In this document: positions 1-6,981 of the stretch, piece after piece | Numbering within the stretch: position 1 is the stretch's first letter | Layout: each line of letters begins with the position of its first letter | NCBI GenBank assembly: GCA_037133095.1 | Contig: JBAXOT010000032.1 | Location: forward strand, 1-20,013 | Origin: CAIMZW01 sp037133095 | GTDB taxonomy: Bacteria > Actinomycetota > Actinomycetes > Nanopelagicales > Nanopelagicaceae | Length of the DNA stretch: 20,013 bases | Direction of reading: 5' to 3' | Translations under genes and position numbers: made by a program | Notes under the pieces: model-generated | Databases searched by the model: none | Told to the model about the DNA's origin: nothing | The model's input: only the letters and a program-made list of their open reading frames with translations

Positions 1-6
1 CATTTG

Positions 7-79
7 TGCCCCGAGTGGGGGTCGAACCCACACTTGGAGGATTTTAAGTCCTCTGCCTCTGCCATTGGGCTATCGGGGC
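7..79 (-). tRNA. tRNA-Leu-like, anticodon UAA, short variable loop
   Basis: Read on the minus strand this folds as a full cloverleaf of 73 nt. The 7-bp acceptor stem (GCCCCGA/TCGGGGC) is perfect, as are the 5-bp anticodon stem GAGGA/TCCTC and the T stem GTGGG/CCCAC with loop TTCGACC. The D loop contains GG. The anticodon loop CTTAAAA gives anticodon UAA (plus-strand 44-46), which reads UUA/UUG leucine codons, and the discriminator base is A, as in leucine tRNAs. CCA is not encoded. The odd point is the variable region: only five bases (CAAGT), whereas bacterial leucine tRNAs normally have a long variable arm. The D stem is three pairs plus a C-A mismatch, and A15-U48 would form an ordinary class I Levitt pair. 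Identity as leucine rests on the anticodon only. Confidence 0.88.
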
Positions 80-289
80 GGTGCTCGATTGAAAGCTCAA
101 AAGAGCGCGCGATTGGCGAGTCTAATGGAACAGGCTAAGTAATAACTAAAAGAAGATCGCCAGCAAGAACATCTCGCTGGATGGGTACCATTTCTGAGCG
201 AGGTATTCGTACTGCTGCCAGAATCTTGGGAAAGGTCAATTGAAATTCGCGACCACAAATCCCGCACACTGAGTTCTTTACCATTCATC

Positions 290-321
290 GACTTTTGGCG
301 TACGCCAATCGCCTAAAAGTC
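290..321. other. Bulged inverted repeat after the metallopeptidase gene
   Basis: Arms GACTTTTGGCG (290-300) and CGCCTAAAAGTC (310-321) pair over 11 bp with a single bulged T, around a 9-nt loop. It lies ten bases beyond the stop codon of the leftward metallopeptidase gene, where a terminator would be expected. The only clear T-run (325-332) is on the plus strand, so an intrinsic terminator for the leftward operon is not proven; the hairpin could still act as an mRNA 3' end stabiliser. Confidence 0.4.
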
Positions 322-330
322 CGCGGTTTT

Positions 331-1872
331 TTACCTTGCTGCCTGGGCAATTAAGGTTCTTGACGTGCTCTCCGCGGCGGAAATTTCGGACGCGGATTGT
401 TCTGGCGTTCCCGCCGCACGGACCAAGACGATGAAAGGTTTTCCAGTCGTGACCAGGCTCGACTTAGTTCCGTATGTGAGCCATCTATACACAAACAGCC
501 CGGCCGTCCTGTAAGTAAGCACTGTGGAAGAGGGAGCTAATCCGGAAAAACCTGCGGGGCAAGATTTATCTCGAGTCGTAGGAACTACCCGAGAATCAAC
601 CCACTTCCCATTGATCAATTGCTGTAATTTCAATTTCGTGACATTCGAAGACCAGCATTGATAAGGCAAGTGCGCGATTGCTCCGACAATGCAAATTTCG
701 CCACCAGAGGGACAAAGATCCCGAGAAAGATCGCTGCGAACCACCACTCCATTGATAGAGGCAGTTCCGTGGAACGGACCGGTTGACACGGTCTGGGTCA
801 CAGTGAAGGCAGAGCCGATTTGCCAATCGCTGGGAATGTCAAAAGCACAATGGAAATCGGAGTACGCCTTTGAGGCGGATGTAGGGAAACTAGTCGTAAT
901 GGTTTGGCTTTTATTTTGAATTGAACACGAGACGATACTTAATGAGTTAAGACTCAGCCCGGGCCAACTCCATGAGAATTCCGGAGAAGGTTTTCCTGCA
1001 ACAACATAAGGACTGTGATCGCTCGTTATTGTCGAGCCAAAAAAGCCGCCTGGGGTCGTTTTGCTCTGGTCTAAAGTCGATGAAACCTGCGTGTTCCAAA
1101 CGGGCAGCTTTGAGATATCCAGCGAGACCTTATTACCACCGAAATAATTACTTCGGCTTTGATCGATGGTGATCGCGGTAGGGGCTCGTTCTCTGCCGCT
1201 GCAATCTGAGCCCAACATTAAATCGGTGTTGTCCATGCAGACATGAGGCACCGAGAAACTATGGAACATCTCATGGACAAAAGTGGAGGACAAATAGTTC
1301 ACACCCAGTTGTCCCGTTGCGGCACTGAAGGGAGGAACCCCGCAACTCGAACTGCTGAAGCCAATCCCCCAATTGCTTTTACCCATGGTGGCGTAACCGC
1401 AAAACGACGAACCCAGCGAAACATTGAGATAGAAGAAGTAACTTTTTGGATTTGATGAGGGTGCTTGGGTGGCTGCGTATTCGTTTATCAATAGTGGACC
1501 GGCATCTCCGACTGAGGAATCCGAAGTAGTGACACTCTTCTTAGAAAGTTCGGCCACGGTGTACTGGCTCTTTAAGAATGTGATGTCGTACTTGCCTTGA
1601 TAGGTGTCGATAAGAAGGTGCTTGCCCACTTGTTTATCAAGAAAAGTCTTCGCGCCGTTTAAGAAGTCCGTGACGGCACCATTGGTGTCTAGATTTTCAT
1701 CCGGTGAATCTTTTGGAACGACGTAAACGACGTGGATTTGAAACCCTGAAAAATCGTCAGGTTGATCAATTGTCGAGCGAGTATTCGGTTGATCCGCCTG
1801 GGCGGAAATTGGACTTAGCCCAAGGCTTAACAACGCGGCACCGATTGCCAGGAGGGTGAGGCGTTTTTTCAC
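331..1872 (-). CDS. Secreted zinc metallopeptidase (HExxH, metzincin-like)
   Basis: A 513-residue protein with a standard signal peptide (KKR, hydrophobic core, cleavage after about A26 in ISAQA), so it is probably exported. The catalytic signature HEMFHSFSVPH at residues 200-210 matches HExxHxxGxxH with serine in place of glycine, giving three candidate zinc ligands (H200, H204, H210) and the general base E201. NTDLM at 215-219 is a plausible Met-turn. These features point to a metzincin-type peptidase, but I do not recognise a named family. The C-terminal half (about 280-513) is rich in Ser, Thr and paired Cys and looks like one or two beta-sandwich domains. The start is GTG at 1872; GTGA overlaps the stop of the upstream uracil-DNA glycosylase gene by 4 nt, implying translational coupling. 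Substrate unknown. Confidence 0.75.
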   Translation of the reverse strand: MKKRLTLLAIGAALLSLGLSPISAQADQPNTRSTIDQPDDFSGFQIHVVYVVPKDSPDENLDTNGAVTDFLNGAKTFLDKQVGKHLLIDTYQGKYDITFLKSQYTVAELSKKSVTTSDSSVGDAGPLLINEYAATQAPSSNPKSYFFYLNVSLGSSFCGYATMGKSNWGIGFSSSSCGVPPFSAATGQLGVNYLSSTFVHEMFHSFSVPHVCMDNTDLMLGSDCSGRERAPTAITIDQSRSNYFGGNKVSLDISKLPVWNTQVSSTLDQSKTTPGGFFGSTITSDHSPYVVAGKPSPEFSWSWPGLSLNSLSIVSCSIQNKSQTITTSFPTSASKAYSDFHCAFDIPSDWQIGSAFTVTQTVSTGPFHGTASINGVVVRSDLSRDLCPSGGEICIVGAIAHLPYQCWSSNVTKLKLQQLINGKWVDSRVVPTTRDKSCPAGFSGLAPSSTVLTYRTAGLFVYRWLTYGTKSSLVTTGKPFIVLVRAAGTPEQSASEISAAESTSRTLIAQAAR

Positions 1873-2579
1873 CCTGTAATTATCGCGGTGCGAAGGGCTG
1901 TGTCCAACATTGCTTCGGTGAGTTTGCCCGTAAAGGTGTTCTGCTGGCTCGGGTGATAACTACCCACGACCAGACGGGTAATTCCATCGGGTCCGACTAC
2001 CTTCGTAACTGCGCCGTGACCAAACTTCGGTCTGGGGCTGGCGACTTCAAAATCCAAATGCTTCAGCGTGCTTAAAATTCCAGTCCAAGCAAAACTGCCC
2101 AGGGCTACGAAACTGCGCAGAGTTGGAAGCATTAATGAGATTTCCTTCTGCAACCATGGCGCACAGGCTGCCTTCTCTTCGTTTGTTGGTTTGTTATTTG
2201 GCGGGGCGCAATGGACGGCGCAGGTAATCCGCACCTGGAGCAATTCTTGGCCGTCATCGCGTGAAGTGCTCGTGGGAATTTTCGCCAAGCCCAATCGGTG
2301 TAAAGAACCGTAAAGCCAATCACCTGATCGATCGCCAGTGAAGACCCGACCGGTTCGATTAGCCCCATGGGCACCTGGGGCCAATCCAACAATCATCATT
2401 GACGCATCAGACGGACCGAATCCAGTTACTGGCTTGCCCCAATACTTCTCATCTTCATAAGATTTTCTTTTTGTCATGGCCACCTCTTCGCGCCAATCGA
2501 CCAATCTGGGACAGGCTGTGCATTTCACAAGTGCTTTATCCAGCGCAGCAAGGCTAGACAAGGGACCAAGCCATTCCAT
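1869..2579 (-). CDS. Family 5 uracil-DNA glycosylase (UDGb type)
   Basis: The enzyme removes uracil, and in family 5 also other deaminated bases, from DNA as the first step of base excision repair. Visible signatures are motif 1, GLAPGAHGANRTGRVFTGD (residues 65-83 from the chosen start), which has Ala-His where family 4 enzymes have Glu-Asp, and motif 3 HPSQQN (209-214). CTAC at 20-23 and cysteines at 120, 124 and 139 supply the ligands of the [4Fe-4S] cluster usual in this family. I chose ATG 2579 because it puts the first cysteine pair at the normal distance from the N terminus; a GTG at 2618 is in frame but would extend the overlap with ppx from 26 to 65 nt. Neither has a clear Shine-Dalgarno sequence, so translation is probably coupled to ppx. 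Confidence 0.88.
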   Translation of the reverse strand: MEWLGPLSSLAALDKALVKCTACPRLVDWREEVAMTKRKSYEDEKYWGKPVTGFGPSDASMMIVGLAPGAHGANRTGRVFTGDRSGDWLYGSLHRLGLAKIPTSTSRDDGQELLQVRITCAVHCAPPNNKPTNEEKAACAPWLQKEISLMLPTLRSFVALGSFAWTGILSTLKHLDFEVASPRPKFGHGAVTKVVGPDGITRLVVGSYHPSQQNTFTGKLTEAMLDTALRTAIITG

Positions 2580-3465
2580 CGAGAATATCGGTCTCGCAGG
2601 CAATGTATTCATCGGCACCAGTGGCCAGCATTATTTGTGAAAGGACAAGAGAGCCAGCTGTAATGACATCTACCCGGCCGGGATGCATATAGCCAAGCGC
2701 CGCAATCTCTTCGCGATTCATGGCGGCGAACATTTCTGCTGCTGCGTGAACTTTGGTGGCAGAAATTCTCGAAAGGTGAATCGCATATCGGTCGTATTCG
2801 TCTAAATCGAGAGCGGCCGCCGCGACTGTCGTTGCAGTTCCTGCCACTGCAATCAATGTGGATGGCGATCGAATCGGAACGACTTCGGCCGCCAGTGCGA
2901 TCGCGGTGTTGATATCCAACTTTGCCGCAGCAATTTGATCGTGAGTCGGAGGCTGAGAGACCAGGTGTCGTTCAGTCATTCGAACGCAGCCAATATTTAC
3001 ACTTCGCGCAAATTCGACACTGGACGATCCATAGACAAATTCTGTAGATCCGCCACCAATATCTACAACTAAAAAAGGCGCTTCATTGTTCGGCACTTCT
3101 TTGGTCGCGCCGATGAATGACAAGGAGGCTTCTTCTTCACCCGGAATGACTTCCGGTTCAACGCCTAGGAGATCGCGTACCCCGTCAATAAAGAGATGGC
3201 GATTGGTGGCATCGCGTGTGGCGCTGGTGGCACAGAAACGAATCTTCTCAACACCTTTTGCACGAATCTGATCCGCATATTCGGCCACCATCTTGAGGGT
3301 GCGTTCTATTGCGGCTGGATCAAACTGTTGGGTTTGATCAACGCCTTGGCCAAGGCGAACGATTTCGGTTCGGCGAAGAACCTCCCGAAAATTTCCATGA
3401 GAAATATCGGCAATCAATAGTCGAATTGAATTAGTCCCGCAATCAATTGCAGCAACGCGAGCCAT
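2554..3465 (-). CDS. ppx: Ppx/GppA family phosphatase
   Basis: This 303-residue protein carries the ASKHA-fold signature of exopolyphosphatases and guanosine pentaphosphatases: an N-terminal phosphate-binding loop AAIDCGTNSIRLLIAD (residues 5-20) and the second phosphate loop VVDIGGGSTEF (about 133-143). Family members hydrolyse polyphosphate or pppGpp. It has the short, two-domain actinobacterial form, without the C-terminal HD-like domain of E. coli Ppx. M. tuberculosis Rv1026 occupies the same position after a DUF501 gene. The start is ATG, two bases after the DUF501 stop, and the 3' end overlaps the glycosylase gene. Sequence alone does not tell exopolyphosphatase from pppGpp hydrolase activity. 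Confidence 0.9.
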   Translation of the reverse strand: MARVAAIDCGTNSIRLLIADISHGNFREVLRRTEIVRLGQGVDQTQQFDPAAIERTLKMVAEYADQIRAKGVEKIRFCATSATRDATNRHLFIDGVRDLLGVEPEVIPGEEEASLSFIGATKEVPNNEAPFLVVDIGGGSTEFVYGSSSVEFARSVNIGCVRMTERHLVSQPPTHDQIAAAKLDINTAIALAAEVVPIRSPSTLIAVAGTATTVAAAALDLDEYDRYAIHLSRISATKVHAAAEMFAAMNREEIAALGYMHPGRVDVITAGSLVLSQIMLATGADEYIACETDILDGMAWSLV

Positions 3466-3467
3466 CT

Positions 3468-3968
3468 TTATTCAACTCCACAGCAGGGGTCGGCCAGCCA
3501 CCACTGTGGCAAAGCAGCAAGTGCCTCATCGCCCAGTGGATTGACATCGGGACCCGCTGCTAAAGAATGAGCAACCAGTGAATGCAGACATTTAACGCGA
3601 TCTGGCATTCCCCCCGCCGTAATGCCTTCCACTTCCGGAACCACAATTCCCAGGGCTGCTCGAGCAGCTTGGTAATCCTCATGCGCGGCAAAATATCGGC
3701 CCGCTAATTCAGTATCGGTCTCAAGACGAGCCGTCATTTCGGCCATCATTCCGGTCGTCTCTAAAGTCGAAATTGCACCTGTTAATCGCGGACAAGTGGC
3801 GTAATAGAAAGTAGGAAAAGGCGTGCCATCTGACAACCGAGGTGGGGTCTCCACAACATCGGGCTGCCCGCAAGGACAACGGTGGGCAATGCGGTGTACG
3901 TCGCGCGGAGTTCGACCAAGTTGCAAGGCGATAGCGGCTAAATCTTCGGCCGTCGGCTGATCGCTCAT
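3468..3968 (-). CDS. DUF501 family protein
   Basis: A 166-residue cytoplasmic protein of the DUF501 family, whose function is unknown. The family hallmarks are visible: CPCG at 31-34, FYYATCPRL at about 54-62, GGMPDRVKCLHSLVAHSLA at about 119-137, and a terminal Cys pair (PCCGVE). The repeated Cys and His residues could bind a metal, which is inference. Its place between the DivIC-like gene and ppx is conserved in actinobacteria (Rv1025 in M. tuberculosis). I chose ATG 3968, which overlaps the upstream stop as ATGA; an in-frame extension to 4019 would lie wholly inside that upstream gene. Confidence 0.88.
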   Translation of the reverse strand: MSDQPTAEDLAAIALQLGRTPRDVHRIAHRCPCGQPDVVETPPRLSDGTPFPTFYYATCPRLTGAISTLETTGMMAEMTARLETDTELAGRYFAAHEDYQAARAALGIVVPEVEGITAGGMPDRVKCLHSLVAHSLAAGPDVNPLGDEALAALPQWWLADPCCGVE

Positions 3969-4393
3969 GGCGTTCCTAAATTCGTACTGGTTATTGAGGA
4001 GATGACTCTGGAGTACCACGGCAAGCCCAACGGAATTTGTTCCGAAACTGGGGCAGCCGGCGTCTGAGCAACTGTGGTCGACTTCGGTAAACCTAAAATG
4101 ATGTATTGCCGTTCGCCCGGATAAACAAAGTGCAGCCGAGTACGTGCTTGTTGGGCAACATATGCCGGATCATTCCAGAGGGCTAATTCTTTCGCGGCCG
4201 CTTGAAGTGACTTGGTGTTCTCGGCCAGTTGTGATTGCAACGCATTGATCTGCGCCCGTTGGGCAAAATAACGCTGCAACGGAGGTGCCAAAGTAATGGC
4301 AAGAACTAGGAGCACCGTCCCTACGGCGAGGGAACGACCAGAAATCCCCCTTCCCTCATTACGAGAGAAGAGGGATTCCTTAGGAGTCGCCAT
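3965..4393 (-). CDS. FtsB/DivIC-like septum formation initiator protein
   Basis: A 142-residue bitopic membrane protein. After a short basic cytoplasmic N terminus there is one transmembrane segment (about residues 21-37), then a coiled-coil stretch (about 43-72) and the family motif DPAYVAQQARTRLHFVYPGE at 75-94. The C-terminal tail is Pro and Thr rich. FtsB/DivIC proteins join FtsL and FtsQ/DivIB in the divisome and help activate septal peptidoglycan synthesis. The location directly after eno is the standard actinobacterial arrangement (Rv1024). ATG 4393 lies ten bases after the eno stop; a longer reading frame to 4441 would overlap eno and add an atypical N terminus. No Shine-Dalgarno sequence is visible; a perfect dyad fills the gap. 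Confidence 0.9.
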   Translation of the reverse strand: MATPKESLFSRNEGRGISGRSLAVGTVLLVLAITLAPPLQRYFAQRAQINALQSQLAENTKSLQAAAKELALWNDPAYVAQQARTRLHFVYPGERQYIILGLPKSTTVAQTPAAPVSEQIPLGLPWYSRVISSITSTNLGTP

Positions 4394-4409
4394 GGCTAAA
4401 TTATTAGCC
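4394..4409. other. Perfect inverted repeat spanning the eno stop codon
   Basis: Plus-strand GGCTAAATTATTAGCC is a 6-bp perfect inverted repeat with a 4-nt loop. It covers the eno stop codon and ends directly at the start codon of the DivIC-like gene, where a ribosome binding site would be expected. It could be a small mRNA hairpin that modulates the very different expression needs of eno and the division gene. No T-run follows, so it is not an intrinsic terminator. Confidence 0.45.
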
Positions 4410-5681
4410 GTTAAATCGTGGAAATGCGCCGCGACCTGCATAGAGTGCCGAATCGCTCAGCTCTTCTTCGATACGAAGCAGTTGGTTGTACTTGGCCACG
4501 CGCTCGCTGCGAGCAGGTGCACCGGTCTTGATCTGGCCACATTCGAGCGCGACGGCGAGATCTGCGATGGTCGTATCTTCGGTCTCTCCCGAACGGTGAC
4601 TCATCATGGTGCGATAGCTGTTGCGATGGGCGAGAGAGACTGCATCCAAGGTCTCGGTCAAAGTACCGATTTGGTTGACTTTAACGAGGAGCGCATTCGC
4701 AGTCTTGGCCTTGATGCCACGTGCCAAACGCTCTGGGTTAGTCACGAACAAATCATCGCCAACGAGTTGAACTGAGGAACCTAGGAGTTCGGTCATCGCT
4801 GCCCAGCCGGTCCAGTCATCCTCATCCAAAGGATCCTCGATGGAGACGAGTGGGTATGCCTTCACCAAATCTGCGTAGTAAGAAATCATCTGATCAGAAG
4901 TGCGCTGTGAACCTTCGAAGGTATAGAAACCATCTTTATGAAACTCGGTCGCAGCAACGTCCATCGCCAAGCCAATTTCTGAACCTGGTTTGAATCCAGC
5001 CAATTCAATAGCTTCGAGGATGAGGTCGAGCGCCGCGCGGTTGCTCTCGAGATTTGGTGCAAAGCCACCTTCGTCGCCGATGCTAGTCGCAAGACCCCGC
5101 TTCTTCAGAACTGACTTTAGGCTGTGATAAATCTCGGCGCCCCATCGAAGGGACTCCTTGAAAGATTCAGCACCGATTGGTGCAACCATAAATTCCTGAA
5201 TATCAACGTTGGTGTCGGCATGCGCGCCACCGTTGAGAATGTTCATCATCGGGACTGGCAAGGTGTGGGCATTTGGGCCACCGATATAACGAAAGAAAGA
5301 GAGGTCTGCGCTTTCAGCAGCAGCACGAGCAACAGCCAGCGAAACACCGAGAATTGAGTTCGCACCGAGGCGACCTTTATTTGCGGTGCCATCGAGGTCG
5401 AGCATCTCTTGATCAACCAGGCGTTGGTCCTGAGCGTCGTAACCTGTCACTGCAGGAGCGAGTTCGTCGTTAACAAAATTAACAGCCTTCTCAACACCTT
5501 TGCCACCATAACGCTTGTCGCCATCGCGCAGTTCAACGGCTTCGAATGCGCCAGTTGAGGCGCCGCTTGGAACAGCAGCCCGGGCGCTGGATCCATCTTC
5601 TAAAACAACTTCAACTTCTACAGTTGGGTTTCCGCGGGAATCAAGAATTTCGCGAGCATGTACGGCTTCTATTAGTGCCAC
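4404..5681 (-). CDS. eno: Enolase (phosphopyruvate hydratase)
   Basis: Full-length 425-residue enolase converting 2-phosphoglycerate to phosphoenolpyruvate in glycolysis. All key residues are present: SGASTGAFEAVELR (loop 1, 39-52), catalytic E204 in GDEGGFAPN, magnesium ligands D241, E282 (SIEDPLDEDDW) and D309, catalytic K334 in LVKVNQIGT, the signature SHRSGETED at 361-369, and K385. The start is GTG with a good Shine-Dalgarno AGGAG six bases upstream. eno follows mazG by 32 nt and precedes the DivIC-like gene by ten. Its product PEP is also the substrate of the ppc gene at 10549-13269. Confidence 0.98.
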   Translation of the reverse strand: MALIEAVHAREILDSRGNPTVEVEVVLEDGSSARAAVPSGASTGAFEAVELRDGDKRYGGKGVEKAVNFVNDELAPAVTGYDAQDQRLVDQEMLDLDGTANKGRLGANSILGVSLAVARAAAESADLSFFRYIGGPNAHTLPVPMMNILNGGAHADTNVDIQEFMVAPIGAESFKESLRWGAEIYHSLKSVLKKRGLATSIGDEGGFAPNLESNRAALDLILEAIELAGFKPGSEIGLAMDVAATEFHKDGFYTFEGSQRTSDQMISYYADLVKAYPLVSIEDPLDEDDWTGWAAMTELLGSSVQLVGDDLFVTNPERLARGIKAKTANALLVKVNQIGTLTETLDAVSLAHRNSYRTMMSHRSGETEDTTIADLAVALECGQIKTGAPARSERVAKYNQLLRIEEELSDSALYAGRGAFPRFNG

Positions 5682-5687
5682 TGTGAT

Positions 5688-5692
5688 CTCCT
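5688..5692 (-). promoter_or_regulatory. Ribosome binding site of eno
   Basis: AGGAG on the minus strand, six bases before the GTG start of eno. It is one of the strongest Shine-Dalgarno matches in the operon, consistent with high expression of enolase compared with flanking genes that have none. Confidence 0.75.
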
Positions 5693-5713
5693 GAATGTGT
5701 AGTTGGGATAATT

Positions 5714-6358
5714 CTATCGGGTCGAGTTTTCGATCTTCTGTGCATATTCCTTTGCGGCGCCTCGCAGCGCAGCCTCGGAATCCAGACCCAGCGACACTGC
5801 CTGATCAATGATTCCTAAAAGTAACTCTCCAAGTTGAGCTTCGGAGGTTCCGGGGGCTAATTTCACCGAGTGTTCTACTGGAATTTCCAGTCCGAACTTT
5901 TCGGCTCGATAGAGCAATTTTGATGCCAGAGCCAAGGCGGGTTGACCCAAGGGAACACCTTCGGTTGCCGAGGTTCTGCCCTTTTCTTGCGCCTTAATGG
6001 CTTCCCAATTTTCAAGCACTTCAGCGCTGGATGAAACTTTGGTATCTCCGAAAACGTGTGGATGGCGCCGAACTAGTTTGTCAGCCACTGTTCTGGCAAC
6101 GTCTTCTACATTGAATGGTGATTGCGAATCATCTTCAGCCATTCGGGCGTGAAAGAAAACCTGCAACAAAACATCACCGAGTTCTTCTTGCATGGCTTCG
6201 CGATCGTTGCTCTCGACGGCCTCCATATATTCGTAGGACTCTTCAAGAAGATACTTCAACAAGCTCTCATGAGTTTGTTCGGCATCCCAGGGGCAACCGC
6301 CAGGCGAGCGAAGTCGATCCATTACCTCGCGAAGGCGAAGTAATTGCGAATCAGCCAT
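5714..6358 (-). CDS. mazG: MazG nucleoside triphosphate pyrophosphohydrolase
   Basis: A 214-residue MazG-family enzyme that hydrolyses (d)NTPs to monophosphates and pyrophosphate and is thought to clean the nucleotide pool of damaged or non-canonical nucleotides. The N-terminal domain has CPWDAEQTHESL at 22-33 and the magnesium-binding pattern ExxE...ExxD (E40 and E43 in LLEESYEYMEA, E59 and D62 in EELGDVLLQ). The second MazG-like half is reduced compared with the 263-residue E. coli protein, as is usual in actinobacteria. ATG 6358 starts five bases after the lipoprotein stop; an upstream in-frame extension to 6424 lies inside that gene and adds a Cys/Arg-rich tail unlike the family. The gene sits between mfd and eno as in mycobacteria (Rv1021). 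Confidence 0.94.
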   Translation of the reverse strand: MADSQLLRLREVMDRLRSPGGCPWDAEQTHESLLKYLLEESYEYMEAVESNDREAMQEELGDVLLQVFFHARMAEDDSQSPFNVEDVARTVADKLVRRHPHVFGDTKVSSSAEVLENWEAIKAQEKGRTSATEGVPLGQPALALASKLLYRAEKFGLEIPVEHSVKLAPGTSEAQLGELLLGIIDQAVSLGLDSEAALRGAAKEYAQKIENSTR

Positions 6359-6363
6359 CAAAA

Positions 6364-6957
6364 CTATTGAACAGCGCCAGCGGTGGTATCTACCGCAACA
6401 ACGTTGGCAGCCACTGGATCCCACTTGCCGTAACGAGGATTGACCGTCACCTTCAAGCGTTTGGCGGTTGCAACGACATAAGCCTGAATTGCAGTGCCGG
6501 CGTTTGCGGTGGTTGCGCCCTGCGAAACTGCGAGCGCAGTCAACTTCTCGGAATAAAGAACGCTGTTGAGATACATTGGGAAATCGATCGATGCAATTCC
6601 GGCGCCAACGAGAGCCTTAGGAAGTGCGGCCTCACCACCAACCTGGGCGACGATCGAGGCTCGACGAGCTTGGACCTCAGCAGGAGTTACGACGAGTTTC
6701 TTTTCCGCAGCAACATCTGCCAGGAGAAGGGAGATTAGATGGAAGCGAAGTTCGCTGCGATTGAGGGTTTCACCAGTATCAAGAGTCATGCCGGATGTGG
6801 AGACTTTGGCACGTTCCGCCAAGATGGTATCGATGCTCTTTTGCACGGTGGTGATCGAGATATCCGTCCCGCCTACAGAAGCCGCGGAAGTCATTTGTGA
6901 ACACCCGGTCAAGAGAACCAATAATCCTGCGCCAACTAGGGCAACAATCCGCTTCAC
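6364..6957 (-). CDS. Lipoprotein with SurA N-terminal-like domain
   Basis: A 197-residue predicted lipoprotein. The signal peptide ends in a lipobox LLTGC, so C19 would be lipidated and the protein anchored on the outer face of the cytoplasmic membrane. The remainder, helical and Ala-rich with a VGGTDIS motif just after the anchor, resembles the SurA N-terminal chaperone domain; no peptidyl-prolyl isomerase (rotamase) domain follows. Similar SurA_N lipoproteins are found between mfd and mazG/eno in other actinobacteria, as far as I recall. The start is GTG with a GGAG ribosome binding site six bases upstream (6964-6967), 24 nt after the mfd stop. The role, perhaps folding or stabilising exported proteins, is inferred. 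Confidence 0.8.
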   Translation of the reverse strand: MKRIVALVGAGLLVLLTGCSQMTSAASVGGTDISITTVQKSIDTILAERAKVSTSGMTLDTGETLNRSELRFHLISLLLADVAAEKKLVVTPAEVQARRASIVAQVGGEAALPKALVGAGIASIDFPMYLNSVLYSEKLTALAVSQGATTANAGTAIQAYVVATAKRLKVTVNPRYGKWDPVAANVVAVDTTAGAVQ

Positions 6958-6981
6958 AAAAAACTCCGTTTCAATATTCGA

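Noticed and set aside
95..106. Small palindrome GCTCAAAAGAGC upstream of the tRNA
   Set aside because: Only a 4-bp stem, without a T-run or recognisable promoter context; likely chance.
97..288. Short minus-strand reading frame of 63 codons between the tRNA and the metallopeptidase gene
   Set aside because: No ribosome binding site, no recognisable motif and a composition unlike the neighbouring proteins; it lies in the region downstream of the operon that also holds hairpins.
290..332. Intrinsic terminator of the leftward operon
   Set aside because: The T-run lies on the plus strand, on the wrong side of the hairpin for leftward transcription; listed only as an inverted repeat.
4296..4775. 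Plus-strand open frame of 159 codons across divIC and eno
   Set aside because: It is antisense to two well-supported conserved genes and its translation resembles no family.
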